The position numbers and the translations under genes are program-made. Source: an uncultured bacterium (lineage in GTDB: Bacteria > Bacteroidota > Bacteroidia > Bacteroidales > Bacteroidaceae). Taken from it: DNA of 64,000 nucleotides. Under the pieces are notes generated by a model. It had not been told where the DNA came from. It worked only from the letters and a program-made list of their open reading frames with translations, and did not search any database. Below, piece after piece: positions 26,642-36,333 of this stretch. The stretch lies in NCBI GenBank assembly GCA_905215345.1, contig CAJMPR010000018.1, positions 1 to 64,000 of the forward strand, written 5' to 3'. Within the stretch, counting starts at the first letter, position 1. Every line of letters begins with the position of its first letter.

Positions 26642-29600
26642 ACTTTTTTTAGTTTACTGCGGTTTGTAGATACATAACTGTAGATTGCGGGAACAATATA
26701 CATGGTGAGCAAGGTTGATATAAGCATACCACCTACAACTGCCGTACCCATGGCAATACGCTGGTTACTACCTTCACCTGTGGCAAAAGCTAATGGTATC
26801 AATCCCAATACAGTAGAAGCACTTGTCATAAGGATCGGACGAAGGCGTTGTAAAGCTGCATCTTTGATAGCTTGCATTTTGTCTTCACCGGTTTCTTGTT
26901 TTTGGTTGGCAAATTCTACAATCAGGATACCGTTTTTTGCCACCAAGCCAATCAGCATGATAATACCGATCTGGCTGAATATATTCATTGTGATGCCCCC
27001 GAAATACATGAATACCAATGCGCCGGCGATAGCGAGGGGAACTGTCAACATAATGATTAACGGATCTTTAAAACTCTCGAACTGTGCGGCAAGAATAAGG
27101 TAAATCAATACGATTGCCAATATGAAAGCAAACATCAGACTGGAAGAACTTTCGCGGTATTCTTTGGAGTCTCCGGTGAGAGCGGTACGAAAAGTGTCGT
27201 CTAATGTCTCTTTAGCAATTTTATCCATTTCGTCCAGACCTTGTCCGATGGTCTTACCTTCGGCAAGGCCGGCGGAAATCGTAGCAGATACAAAGCGGTT
27301 ATAACGATATAATTGTGGCGGAGCAATACCGTTTGTCAGTTCGATTAGGTTATCGAGTTGTACCATATCGCCTTTATCGCTACGAATGTAGATACCTTTC
27401 AGGTCGGAAGGTTTATTGCGTTGCTGGCGATTGATTTCTCCCAATATTTCGTACTGCTTTCCGTTCATGTAGAAGTAGCCCATTCGTTGACCGCTCAGAC
27501 CGTATTGTAAGGTTTGAGCAATGTTCTTGGTACTTACTCCCATGATACTTGCCTTGTCACGGTTGATGTTGATGCGAGCTTCCGGCTTGCTGAATTTCAG
27601 GTCGACATCGGCCATCTGGAAAACTGGATTCTCGTAGACCTTTGCCATAAACTTAGGTAATACTTCCTGCAACTTCTCAATATTTGTAGCCTGCAATACA
27701 TATTGTACCGGCATTCCTCCCCGTCGACCACCAAAAGAAGAAGATTGCTGCACGAAGGAACGTGCTTTGGTCTTTTTCTGCACCACTTTAGATAGTTTTT
27801 CTGCAACATCCATTTGTGTATAATCGCGGTCTTTCATATCCTTCAGGGTGATTCGTACATTACCGCTACCACTGGATACACGGGCGGTTACCGCTTGTGC
27901 ATCTGGTATGATGGAGTCTACCAGTTGATTGATGTCTTCCGTATAGTCACGGATATACTCGTAAGTTATCCCCTCAGCACCACGGGTGTTGATGCTGATT
28001 TGTGAACGGTCTTCCAATGGTGCCATTTCAGCAGGAATGTAGTTCCATAGAAAGCCGATAATAATGATTGTAACCAATATGAAAGGTAATGCAATCCAGC
28101 GTTTATGTAAGAAAGTTGCTAATGAACGACTGTATATCTTGTTCATTCCTTCAAAAAAAGGTTCGGTCTTCCGATAGAACCAACTCTGCTTTTCTCTTTT
28201 TATCAACAGCTTCGTGGCAAGCATCGGAGTGAAAGTCAGTGCTGCAAACGATGAAATAAGCACTGAACCGGAAACTACGATACTGAATTCACGGAATAAA
28301 CGTCCCGTCATACCATCCATGAACACAATCGGGAAAAATACCGCTACAAGCGTGATAGTAGTAGAGATAACCGCGAAGAAGATTTCTTTGGCTCCTTCGA
28401 TACCAGCTTCTTTCGGTGGCATTCCTTTTTCGATACGGACATAAATGTTTTCCGTCATTACAATGGCATCATCTACCACGAGCCCCACAGCCAAGACGAT
28501 GGCAAGCATGGAAAGTACATTGATAGAGAAACCTGCCAGATACATCACAAAGAAAGCTCCGATTAATGAAACAGGGATTACAATACACGGCACCAACGTA
28601 ACGCGCCAATCGCGAAGGAAAAGGAAGATAATGATAATAACAAGGATGAAGGCTTCGTATACTGTTTGTTTCACTTCGTTGATGGAAGCACGAATAAATT
28701 TTGTATTATCGAAACCGTAAGAATAGTGCACATCGTCGGGTAAGTCTTTCTTCATCTTCTCCATGCGTTCGTATACGGCATCGGCTATCTGAATATGATT
28801 GGCTCCCGGCTGTGGAATGATTACAATACCTACCATCGGAACGCCATTCATCTTCATATAGCTTTTAATGTCGGCCGGACCTAATTCGGCACGACCGATA
28901 TCACTGAAACGAACAATTCGGTTGCCGTCCTCTTTTAGGATTAGGTTGTTAAACTCTTCGGCAGTATGCATCAAACCAAGAGTGCGGATCGTAAGCTCGA
29001 CGGTATTTCCTTCGATGCTACCCGATGGGAGTTCGATATTTTCCTTGTCAACAGCATTCTTTACATCTAAAGGAGTAATACCGTAACCGGACATTTTGAT
29101 GGGGTCCAGCCATAAACGCATTGAATAACGTTTTTCACCCCAGATACTTACACTGCTGACATCGGAAATCGTTTGAAGTTGCTCCTTTACGGTAAGATCG
29201 GCTATTTCACTTAATTCCAATAGAGAACGTTTATCACTTTGTAGAGCAACCATAAGGATAGGTACGGCATCGGCGTCAGCTTTGGATACCGTAGGAGGGT
29301 CACAGTCACGAGGTAAATAGCGCTGTGCACGTGAAACTTTATCACGTACATCATTGGCGGCCGTTTCCAGATCGACTGAAAGTTCAAATTCCACAGTGAT
29401 GCGGGATGAGCCTTGCTGGCTCACACTGGAGAGGGAACGGATACCCGGAATACCGTTGATATTCTGTTCCAGCGGTTCGGTAATCTGGTTCTCAATAACA
29501 TCTGCATTTGCACCCGGATAGGAACAAGAAACCGAAATAATAGGATTATCTACAGACGGATACTCCCGGACACCGAGATAATTATACCCGATGAAACCAA

Positions 29601-29670
29601 AAAGAAGGATAATCAGAGTTAATACAGTAGAGAGTACCGGTCGTCGTATACTTAATTCAGATATATTCAT
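26638..29670 (-). CDS. RND efflux pump, HAE1 (AcrB-like) family
   Basis: A 1010-residue inner-membrane proton/drug antiporter. The N-terminus MNISELSIRRPVLSTVLTLI is typical. The proton-relay Asp pair is in VGLVVDDAIVMTEN (about 400-410) and the matching Lys in IGLVAKNGILIVEF; twelve transmembrane helices and two large periplasmic loops are expected and the length is normal. HAE1 pumps export amphiphilic drugs, bile salts or detergents; the substrate here is not predictable. It lies between the adaptor gene (94-base gap holding an inverted repeat) and the TolC gene (4-base overlap). Confidence 0.96.
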   Translation of the reverse strand: MNISELSIRRPVLSTVLTLIILLFGFIGYNYLGVREYPSVDNPIISVSCSYPGANADVIENQITEPLEQNINGIPGIRSLSSVSQQGSSRITVEFELSVDLETAANDVRDKVSRAQRYLPRDCDPPTVSKADADAVPILMVALQSDKRSLLELSEIADLTVKEQLQTISDVSSVSIWGEKRYSMRLWLDPIKMSGYGITPLDVKNAVDKENIELPSGSIEGNTVELTIRTLGLMHTAEEFNNLILKEDGNRIVRFSDIGRAELGPADIKSYMKMNGVPMVGIVIIPQPGANHIQIADAVYERMEKMKKDLPDDVHYSYGFDNTKFIRASINEVKQTVYEAFILVIIIIFLFLRDWRVTLVPCIVIPVSLIGAFFVMYLAGFSINVLSMLAIVLAVGLVVDDAIVMTENIYVRIEKGMPPKEAGIEGAKEIFFAVISTTITLVAVFFPIVFMDGMTGRLFREFSIVVSGSVLISSFAALTFTPMLATKLLIKREKQSWFYRKTEPFFEGMNKIYSRSLATFLHKRWIALPFILVTIIIIGFLWNYIPAEMAPLEDRSQISINTRGAEGITYEYIRDYTEDINQLVDSIIPDAQAVTARVSSGSGNVRITLKDMKDRDYTQMDVAEKLSKVVQKKTKARSFVQQSSSFGGRRGGMPVQYVLQATNIEKLQEVLPKFMAKVYENPVFQMADVDLKFSKPEARININRDKASIMGVSTKNIAQTLQYGLSGQRMGYFYMNGKQYEILGEINRQQRNKPSDLKGIYIRSDKGDMVQLDNLIELTNGIAPPQLYRYNRFVSATISAGLAEGKTIGQGLDEMDKIAKETLDDTFRTALTGDSKEYRESSSSLMFAFILAIVLIYLILAAQFESFKDPLIIMLTVPLAIAGALVFMYFGGITMNIFSQIGIIMLIGLVAKNGILIVEFANQKQETGEDKMQAIKDAALQRLRPILMTSASTVLGLIPLAFATGEGSNQRIAMGTAVVGGMLISTLLTMYIVPAIYSYVSTNRSKLKKV

Positions 29671-29684
29671 GGTAATACATTTTA

Positions 29685-29771
29685 AATGAAGAATGGAGAA
29701 TTAAGAATTGGGATACAGCCTGTTTCCATTGCGTAGGCAATTCTTCATTTTTCATTTTTAGTTCTTAATTG
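29685..29771. repeat. Inverted repeat of iterated GAAGAATT/TTAAGAATT words inside the RND operon
   Basis: AATGAAGAATGGAGAATTAA (from 29685) and its partner side 29738-29771 (CAATTCTTCATTTTTCATTT then TTAGTTCTTAATTG) form an imperfect hairpin between adaptor and pump genes. It covers the adaptor stop codon at 29765-29767. It could lower pump expression relative to adaptor, but this is untested. Confidence 0.75.
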
Positions 29772-30847
29772 ATATCGTCCAATGTTACCGGCAGTTCGGT
29801 ACGGAGTTGTAAGGTTCCCGAAACGATAATAGTATCTCCTACATTTAACCCTTGTAATACCTGAACTTCAGCTTCAGTACGGATACCGGTAGTAATCTCT
29901 ATCGGCTGTGCTTTCCCGGATTTATAGAGGAAAATCTTGTCTTTTCCCATCTCCGGTACAATAGCTTCGGATGGCACTGCGAGGGCATCATTGATTTCAT
30001 CCTTATTTAATTTGATACTGGCATAACGACCTGGTAAAACCGTTCCGTTTGTATTGGGATAAAGTGCCCGGATTGTCAATGTGTGAGTGGTAGGGTCAAT
30101 CTTGGATTCACGTGCATAAACCGTTGCGTGGAAAGTATTAAGTTTTCCCTCAAGCATAAAATCCAGTCCGGCACCGACTTTTACATCACTGGCATATCTT
30201 TCAGGCACTGCAAATTCCACCTTTAGAGGAGAAATCTTTGTTAGTTTGGCTACAATTGTAGAGGGAGAGGCAAAAGTTCCGACGCTGACTTGGCGCAAAC
30301 CAATGACTCCATCAAAAGGAGCGCGAAGTTCCGTTTGTGCAATATTGGATTCTATCAAATCAATATCTGCATTTAAAGTGGCAAGTTCGGTCTTTACCTG
30401 TTCATATGCTTCTTTACTGACAGCATCTCTTTCCAGCAAAGCGTTTTGACGAAATACGCGATCTTCTGCCAGTTTCAGTTGGGATACCAATCGTTGTAGC
30501 TGGGCTTGTAACGGTCGGTCGTTTACTTTAGCGAGTAATTGTCCTTTTTTGACGAAGCTACCTTCTTCAAAGTTTATTTCGACAATTTTGCCGGATGTTT
30601 CAAAGGAAAGGTCTACTTCCTCATCTGGTAACAGACTACCACTGATTTGAATTTCATCTTTTAATAATTGAGGTTTTATTATTTTGGCATTTACATTCAG
30701 AATCTTTTTTCCACCGCGTTGGCTACCCATTACTTTATCTGCAACTGCCAATTCCTCATTTTTCTTTGGGAGTTGAGAATAAATTCCCCCACCTATCAGT
30801 CCGGCACCAATGACAATGATGATGCCCCATTTTACTTTTTTGTTCAT
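29765..30847 (-). CDS. RND periplasmic adaptor (membrane fusion protein)
   Basis: A 360-residue HlyD/AcrA-type adaptor anchored by one N-terminal helix (WGIIIVIGAGLIGGGIYS), with no lipobox Cys. The lipoyl half-motifs are GKIVEINFEEGSFVKKGQLL and LRAPFDGVIGLRQVSVGTF, flanking a coiled-coil hairpin (LQRLVSQLKLAEDRVFRQNA to ELATLNADIDLIESN). Beta-barrel and membrane-proximal domains follow (VPSEAIVPEMGKDKIFL). It bridges the RND pump to the TolC channel and is the first gene of the operon. The upstream sequence TACCTTTT on the minus strand (near 30887-30894) is a near-consensus -7 element. Confidence 0.94.
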   Translation of the reverse strand: MNKKVKWGIIIVIGAGLIGGGIYSQLPKKNEELAVADKVMGSQRGGKKILNVNAKIIKPQLLKDEIQISGSLLPDEEVDLSFETSGKIVEINFEEGSFVKKGQLLAKVNDRPLQAQLQRLVSQLKLAEDRVFRQNALLERDAVSKEAYEQVKTELATLNADIDLIESNIAQTELRAPFDGVIGLRQVSVGTFASPSTIVAKLTKISPLKVEFAVPERYASDVKVGAGLDFMLEGKLNTFHATVYARESKIDPTTHTLTIRALYPNTNGTVLPGRYASIKLNKDEINDALAVPSEAIVPEMGKDKIFLYKSGKAQPIEITTGIRTEAEVQVLQGLNVGDTIIVSGTLQLRTELPVTLDDIN

Positions 30848-30942
30848 TTTGTAGTATTAGTAGTATATTAAGCCTTTGATTTGGACGGAAAAGGTACGAA
30901 AAAGTTTAAAAATGGAAAGGTTAAAAAAAAGTAATAGAAGGA

Positions 30943-31053
30943 CGATGGAGTAAGATGGTGAGATTGTAAGATGGTAACAATGATAGAATAACAAAATAAT
31001 AAAGTGACAATATGGTAACATTACTTTATCATTTTACCACCTTATTATTCTGA
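30943..31053. repeat. Degenerate iterated repeat (AAGATGGTAA words) after rsgA
   Basis: TAAGATGGTGAGATTGTAAG and related words run into TTACTTTATC/ATTTTACCACC complements (31021-31049) ending at the rsgA stop. The words resemble the perfect hairpin at 24036-24105 but pairing is imperfect. It fills the gap between the adaptor promoter and rsgA. Confidence 0.65.
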
Positions 31054-31986
31054 TTAATACGCTGCTCTGTATTTCCCTTCTTCCTTGTCTTCCAACATAT
31101 TCAGATAAGAGGAATAGCGGGATTCACTGATATAGTGCTGTTCAACGGCTTCACGTACGGCGCATCCCGGTTCTTGCCGATGGGTACAGTTATTATAACG
31201 GCAATTGGCGGAAACACTAAAGATTTCAGGAAAATAATGTCCGATTTCTTCTTCTTCCATATCAAATGTACCGAAGCCCTTTATACCCGGAGTGTCTATG
31301 ATGTAGCCGCCACCGGGCACGGGAAACATTTCAGAGAAAGTGGTGGTATGCATGCCTTTGTTATGGTAAGAAGAGATTTCAGCGGTCTTGATGTCCAGTT
31401 CGGGTAATAGCGTGTTGATTAGTGTAGACTTTCCTACTCCTGAATGTCCGGAAAAGAGGGTTGTCTTATTCTTTAATTCTTCTTTAATGTTATCAATACC
31501 CTCTCCGGTACGGGCTGATACCTTTAAACAAGGATAACCGATTGTGGTATATAAGTTGATAAGTCCGTCCAAATAACGGAATTCCTCTTCGTTGTAGGCA
31601 TCTATTTTGTTGAATATGATTTTAACAGGAACGCGATAGGCTTCTGCTGAGGCCAGAAAACGGTCTATAAACGTAGTGGATGTTTCCGGATAATTTACTG
31701 TTACTACCAACATGCATTGGTCGAGGTTGGCAGCGATAATATGAGATTGCTTAGAGAGGTTGGAAGAACGACGGATAATATAATTTTTACGATCTTCTAT
31801 CTCACTGATAAAAGCTGTACCTTCCTGATTAAGTATTATTTGTACATAATCTCCTACTGCTACCGGATTAGTGCTTCTAATCCCTTTCAGTCGGAAATTT
31901 CCTTTGATTTTGCACTCAACGTACGTTCCTTCGTCAGTCTTTACCAAATACCAACTACCTGTATTTTTGATTACCAGTCCCCTCAA
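31054..31986 (-). CDS. rsgA: Ribosome small-subunit biogenesis GTPase RsgA
   Basis: A 310-residue circularly permuted GTPase that helps late 30S maturation. The order is an OB-fold (GLVIKNTGSWYLVKTDEGTY), G4 IIFNKIDAY, G1 FSGHSGVGKSTLINTL, G3 DTPGIKGFGTF, then a zinc-binding region (CRYNNCTHRQEPGCAVREAV). The probable start is the TTG at 31986 (LRGLVIKN). The longer frame from 32070 is coded by the adjacent iterated TTGACAAT repeat (SLSIVNYQLSIE), which is a repeat translation rather than a conserved N-terminus. It is downstream of frr on the same strand. Confidence 0.93.
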   Translation of the reverse strand: MRGLVIKNTGSWYLVKTDEGTYVECKIKGNFRLKGIRSTNPVAVGDYVQIILNQEGTAFISEIEDRKNYIIRRSSNLSKQSHIIAANLDQCMLVVTVNYPETSTTFIDRFLASAEAYRVPVKIIFNKIDAYNEEEFRYLDGLINLYTTIGYPCLKVSARTGEGIDNIKEELKNKTTLFSGHSGVGKSTLINTLLPELDIKTAEISSYHNKGMHTTTFSEMFPVPGGGYIIDTPGIKGFGTFDMEEEEIGHYFPEIFSVSANCRYNNCTHRQEPGCAVREAVEQHYISESRYSSYLNMLEDKEEGKYRAAY

Positions 31987-32094
31987 TTCAATTGACAATT
32001 GATAATTGACAATTGACAATGAGCAGATTGACAATTCCTGCTTGCTTTTGCGCAACCATGCAATTGTCAATTGTCAACTGTCAATTGTCAATTC
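31984..32094. repeat. Inverted repeat of iterated CAATTGA/TTGACAA words between frr and rsgA
   Basis: Left side 31984-32020 (ATTGACAATTGATAATTGAC words) and right side 32061-32094 (CAATTGTCAATTGTCAACTG) can fold back over a loop containing TTTTGCGCAA. It fills the whole frr-rsgA gap and touches both gene ends. Confidence 0.8.
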
Positions 32095-32098
32095 AGAT

Positions 32099-32659
32099 TT
32101 ATACAGTCATGATTTCTTTGTCTTTAGCAGCCAGCATATCATCAATTTGTTTGATATACTTATCATGGACTTTCTGCAGTTTCTCTTCACCGCCTTTTTG
32201 TGCATCTTCTGCCAAACCTTCCTTTACGGACTTTTTGAATGCGTCAATAGCATCACGGCGTGCGTTACGTACACTTACTTTGGCTGTTTCACCTTCACCT
32301 TTACATTGTTTGGCAAGTTGTTTACGACGTTCTTCTGTAAGCGGTGGAATACCGATACGAATAATTTCACCGTTATTCTCAGGCATGATACCGAGGTCTG
32401 AGTCGATGATTGCTTTTTCAATCACACGAAACATACTTTTGTCCCATGGCTTAATAGCAATACTACGAGCATCCGGAGTTGTCACTGCGGCAACGTTATT
32501 GATGGGTACCATGCTTCCGTAAGAATCGACACGGATTCCATCTATCAAACGAACGTCAGCTTTTCCGGCACGAATATGAACTAATGATTCTTCCAGATAC
32601 ATTATTGCCATATCCATTTTCTCTTGTGCTTCGTCTAAGATGTCTTTTACGTCTTTCAT
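32099..32659 (-). CDS. frr: Ribosome recycling factor
   Basis: A 186-residue RRF of normal length. Motifs: LEESLVHIRAGKADVRLIDG (the conserved arm with the Arg-Ala-Gly-Ala-like segment), DSYGSMVPINNVAAVTTPDA, IKPWDKSMFRVIEKAI, SDLGIMPENNGEIIRIGIPP LTEERRKQL and the coiled coil. With EF-G it splits post-termination ribosomes. It follows pyrH by 130 bases, the usual pyrH-frr order, but with its own -7 element (32698-32705) and an intervening inverted repeat. Confidence 0.97.
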   Translation of the reverse strand: MKDVKDILDEAQEKMDMAIMYLEESLVHIRAGKADVRLIDGIRVDSYGSMVPINNVAAVTTPDARSIAIKPWDKSMFRVIEKAIIDSDLGIMPENNGEIIRIGIPPLTEERRKQLAKQCKGEGETAKVSVRNARRDAIDAFKKSVKEGLAEDAQKGGEEKLQKVHDKYIKQIDDMLAAKDKEIMTV

Positions 32660-32697
32660 ATTTTTATAAATTGAAGTTGCTTTGATTTGAAACTTTG

Positions 32698-32705
32698 CAA
32701 ATATA
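32698..32705 (-). promoter_or_regulatory. -7 promoter element for frr
   Basis: Reads TATATTTG on the minus strand (TAnnTTTG), 38 bases before the frr ATG. Confidence 0.5.
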
Positions 32706-32712
32706 ATTGTTT

Positions 32713-32784
32713 CACCACAGATTACACAGATTTGCGCGGATTATTTTCTCATACAATCTGCGCGAATCTGTGTAATCTGTGGTG
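32713..32784. repeat. 30-bp-arm inverted repeat between pyrH and frr
   Basis: CACCACAGATTACACAGATT begins the left arm (32713-32742); 32755-32784 is its complement with two mismatches around the GCGCG core. The 12-base loop is AT-rich. It starts 5 bases after the pyrH stop and may attenuate read-through into frr. Confidence 0.85.
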
Positions 32785-32789
32785 ATGTT

Positions 32790-33500
32790 TTAGTTATGTA
32801 CCAGCGTACCTATTTCTTCACCTTGCATTACTTTCTTCAGATTGCCTACGGTATCCATATCGAATACAATAATGGGCAAGTTGTTCTCTTTACACATACA
32901 GGTAGCGGTTAGATCCATTACTTTGAGTCCACGCTTCAACACCTCATCATAAGTGATGTCGTGGAATTTGGTTGCAGTGGGATCTTTTTCCGGATCAGCG
33001 GTATAGATTCCGTCTACACGTGTGCCTTTCAACATGACGTTCGCTTCAATCTCGATACCTCGCAAACTGGAACCGGTGTCGGTGGTGAAGAACGGGTTAC
33101 CCGTACCGGCAGACATGATGACTATTTCACCTGCTTCCATGCATTCAATGGCTTTCCATTTATTATAGAACTCACCGATAGGTTCCATTCGTACGGCAGT
33201 TAGCACCCGTGCTTTCACACCTGCGGCTACTAAAGCCGAACTTAAAGCAAGGCTATTGATGACTGTAGCCAACATTCCCATCTGATCACCTTTTACACGG
33301 TCGAACCCTTTATTGGCTCCACTCAGTCCGCGGAAGATATTTCCACCACCGATAACGATACCTATCTGCACACCCAATTCATGGATTTCTTTGATTTGTG
33401 ACGCATATTCGGCAAGGCGTTTTTCGTCAATACCATATTGTTTTTCTCCCATCAGGCTCTCGCCACTGAGTTTCAGTAAGATTCTTTTGTATGTTGCCAT
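32790..33500 (-). CDS. pyrH: UMP kinase (bacterial PyrH type)
   Basis: A 236-residue amino-acid-kinase-fold enzyme making UDP from UMP and ATP. Motifs: KRILLKLSGESLMGE, GIVIGGGNIFRG, GDQMGMLATVINSLAL, GTGNPFFTTDTGSSLRGIEI, VDGIYTADPEKDPTA and DMDTVGNLKKVM. The length is standard. The element TATCTTTG on the minus strand at 33545-33552 lies 44 bases upstream. It heads the pyrH-frr-rsgA block. Confidence 0.97.
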   Translation of the reverse strand: MATYKRILLKLSGESLMGEKQYGIDEKRLAEYASQIKEIHELGVQIGIVIGGGNIFRGLSGANKGFDRVKGDQMGMLATVINSLALSSALVAAGVKARVLTAVRMEPIGEFYNKWKAIECMEAGEIVIMSAGTGNPFFTTDTGSSLRGIEIEANVMLKGTRVDGIYTADPEKDPTATKFHDITYDEVLKRGLKVMDLTATCMCKENNLPIIVFDMDTVGNLKKVMQGEEIGTLVHN

Positions 33501-33544
33501 AGTTTATAAAGTATTATTATTTCTTTTTATCTTCGGTTTAAGCG

Positions 33545-33552
33545 CAAAGATA
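33545..33552 (-). promoter_or_regulatory. -7 promoter element for pyrH
   Basis: Reads TATCTTTG on the minus strand, matching TAnnTTTG, 44 bases before the start codon. Confidence 0.6.
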
Positions 33553-33595
33553 AAGAGAAAAACTGAATCTCTGTGAATGGGATTTATTTAATTTC

Positions 33596-36094
33596 CTACA
33601 TTTTCAAAGTATAGTCGCCTGCTTCTTCAGTTACTACTGCCTGTAATTCATCCAGAGATTTTTCACCTTTGGAGAATTCTACAATGGCTTGCGGCGGATC
33701 AAGAGTTACTGTGGCGTGTATGCCGTCTATACTATTCAATGCTTTCTCTACATGCATGCGGCAATGATTGCACGTCATACCTTCTACTTTAAATTCTTTT
33801 TTCATGATTCTTTCTGTTAATGGTTTAACTTCCTCCTGCTTGGCGGAAAGTTTTTCTTTCTCAACGGGAGCTTCATTCACTTGTATCTTTTTGCTTTTCA
33901 GACGAAGACTGTTGGTTACCACACTGACACTGCTGAATGCCATGGCAGCACCTGCTATCATCGGATTTAGAAGAAAACCGCTTATGGGGTATAGTACACC
34001 CGCTGCAATAGGTACTCCGATGAGATTATAGATGAATGCCCAGAACAGATTCTGGTGAATGGTGCGTACCGTCAGTCTGGATAGTTTGAGGGCTTCCGGG
34101 ATTTTAGTCAGATCGGAAGATATGATAGTCATCTTGGCAACGTCCATAGCAATATCGCTACCGGTTCCCATGGCGATACTCAAATCGGCTTGTGCCAAAG
34201 CTGCACTGTCATTAATACCGTCGCCAACCATGGCTACTTTTTTGCCTTCTTTCTGTAGTTGGCTGACAAATGCTGCCTTATCTTGCGGTAACACACCCGC
34301 TTTGTAGTAGGCTATTCCGGCCTTACGGGAAATCTCTTTGGCCGTAGCTTCATTATCTCCTGTGAGCAAATAAACTTGGATACCTGTGGCACGTAGTTCG
34401 GTAACTGCTTGGATGGATGTGGCTTTAATTCGGTCTGTAATACCTACTACAGCCAATGCTTGTTCTTTATCGGCAAACCAGATGACAGTCTGGGCTTCTG
34501 CCGCCAAAACTTCGGCTTTTTCGGATAGCGACCCATTGATAAACACCTGCTTCTCATCCAGTAATTGCCGGTTGCCGGCATAGTAGGTCTTACCTTGTAC
34601 TTCACCCTGTATCCCTTTTCCGGTAATACTTTCAAAGTGTTCTATCTCAGTAAACCGTGTACCTTTTAGGTAAGTTACAATAGCTTCGGCGAGCGGATGT
34701 TCGGAAAGCCTCTCCAAACTATAAAAAATACTTTCTGTTTCTTTTGTACGGACATTCCAGATAAGTTGGTCCACCACCGGTTTACCTTCGGTCACCGTTC
34801 CCGTTTTATCTAAAACTATGGCATCTATTTTTTTTGCAATTTCCAGACTTTCGGCGTCTTTTATCAGGATACCTCTTTCGGCTCCTTTACCGATACCTAC
34901 CATAATAGCCGTAGGAGTTGCTAAGCCTAAGGCACATGGGCAGGCGATAATGAGTACCGTAACCAGCGCCAATAATCCGTGAGTGAAACCATTAGTCCCA
35001 TCCAATAACATCCATACAATGAAAGATAATATAGCTATTCCGATGATAACCGGTACAAAAATCCCTGCAATCTTATCGACCAATTGCTGAACCGGAGCTT
35101 TGCTGCCTTGCGCATCTTGAACCATATGGATAATTTTTGCCAGTAATGTGTCTGTTCCGACTTTCTCTGCGCGGAAACGGAAACTGCCTTTCTGGTTAAT
35201 AGTCCCCGCAAATACTTTGGCGTCCTTTTGTTTGGCTACCGCAACCGGTTCACCACTTAACATACTCTCATCCACATATGATGTGCCTTCGGTAACAATG
35301 CCATCTACCGCTATACGTTCACCGGGTTTCACTAAGATAATATCTTCCGGATGAATTTGTCCGATAGGAATCTCTCTCTGTTCACCGGATGAGGTGATGA
35401 TGGTTACCGTTTTAGGCTGTAATCCCATCAACTTCTTGATGGCAGATGAAGTATTCCCTTTCGCTTTCTCCTCCAGCAGGCGTCCTAACAGGATAAAAGC
35501 AATGATTACGCTTGCCGCTTCGAAATAGACATGCGGATGAATACCCCTTGACAGCCAGAAATCAGGGAACAACATGTTAAACAGGCTGAACAGATAAGCA
35601 ATTCCGGTACTGTTTGCAACCAATGTATCCATATTGGCACTCCCATGTTTCAGTTGCTTCCAGGCACTGACGAAGAAACTGCGACCTAACCAAAAAACAA
35701 TAGGAGTGGATAATATCCACATGATAAGGTTGGCATAGGGCATATTCATGAAGAACATTCCAATAATCACGATTGGTACGGACAGAATAATAGCCCATGT
35801 TGTGCGGAATTTCAGTGCATGATATTTCTGCTCATGAGCTTGCTCTGCTTCTTCGAGGGTATTTTCGCCTTGTATCAGTAAGTCGTACCCTGCTGCCTGT
35901 ACAGCCCGTTGCAAGGCTTCGGGTGAACATTGGGCAGAGTCATACTCCACAATTGCCGTTGCTGATGCATAGTTGACGGCCGCTTTAGTAACGCCCGGTT
36001 GATGATTCAGCGTCTTGTCTATGCGGGCGGCACAGGAAGCGCAACTCATACCCAGTACGGGAAAGGTTTCTTGAGTGATATTTTTATTTGCCAT
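33596..36094 (-). CDS. copA: Copper-translocating P1B-type ATPase with N- and C-terminal HMA domains
   Basis: An 832-residue heavy-metal ATPase. An N-terminal HMA metal-binding domain has FPVLGMSCASCAARIDKTL. Eight membrane helices, the CPC ion site in VLIIACPCALGLATPTAIM, the phosphorylation motif DKTGTVTEGKP, HP motif SEHPLAEAIV and GDGINDSAALAQADLSIAMG all indicate an active Cu(I) exporter. After the last helices, a linker rich in Glu/Lys leads to a second HMA domain (EFKVEGMTCNHCRMHVEKAL, to the end). A C-terminal HMA is unusual because CopZ-like chaperones are normally separate; the internal MKKEFKVEGM looks like a former CopZ start, so gene fusion is plausible. The promoter element is at 36174-36181. 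Confidence 0.95.
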   Translation of the reverse strand: MANKNITQETFPVLGMSCASCAARIDKTLNHQPGVTKAAVNYASATAIVEYDSAQCSPEALQRAVQAAGYDLLIQGENTLEEAEQAHEQKYHALKFRTTWAIILSVPIVIIGMFFMNMPYANLIMWILSTPIVFWLGRSFFVSAWKQLKHGSANMDTLVANSTGIAYLFSLFNMLFPDFWLSRGIHPHVYFEAASVIIAFILLGRLLEEKAKGNTSSAIKKLMGLQPKTVTIITSSGEQREIPIGQIHPEDIILVKPGERIAVDGIVTEGTSYVDESMLSGEPVAVAKQKDAKVFAGTINQKGSFRFRAEKVGTDTLLAKIIHMVQDAQGSKAPVQQLVDKIAGIFVPVIIGIAILSFIVWMLLDGTNGFTHGLLALVTVLIIACPCALGLATPTAIMVGIGKGAERGILIKDAESLEIAKKIDAIVLDKTGTVTEGKPVVDQLIWNVRTKETESIFYSLERLSEHPLAEAIVTYLKGTRFTEIEHFESITGKGIQGEVQGKTYYAGNRQLLDEKQVFINGSLSEKAEVLAAEAQTVIWFADKEQALAVVGITDRIKATSIQAVTELRATGIQVYLLTGDNEATAKEISRKAGIAYYKAGVLPQDKAAFVSQLQKEGKKVAMVGDGINDSAALAQADLSIAMGTGSDIAMDVAKMTIISSDLTKIPEALKLSRLTVRTIHQNLFWAFIYNLIGVPIAAGVLYPISGFLLNPMIAGAAMAFSSVSVVTNSLRLKSKKIQVNEAPVEKEKLSAKQEEVKPLTERIMKKEFKVEGMTCNHCRMHVEKALNSIDGIHATVTLDPPQAIVEFSKGEKSLDELQAVVTEEAGDYTLKM

Positions 36095-36173
36095 ACTAAT
36101 ATATTATTTTATTCATTATCGTAAATGATGCCCTGACGTATGCTTGGGCAAACCTCATTTTACTTTCTGAGAA

Positions 36174-36181
36174 CAAAGATA
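36174..36181 (-). promoter_or_regulatory. -7 promoter element for copA
   Basis: Reads TATCTTTG on the minus strand (TAnnTTTG), 79 bases before the start codon. Confidence 0.5.
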
Positions 36182-36333
36182 CGGCAAAGAAGTTGACGGG
36201 AGTTATGGAATTTGGGATTTGATTTATAGGATTTTGTATAAACATGCGACGTAGTCGCCACTCTGTGCCTCTGTGTTTAAGTCAATTAGCGTAAAACGTG
36301 AAAGCAGTGAATGAAACGGATACATGGACAACA

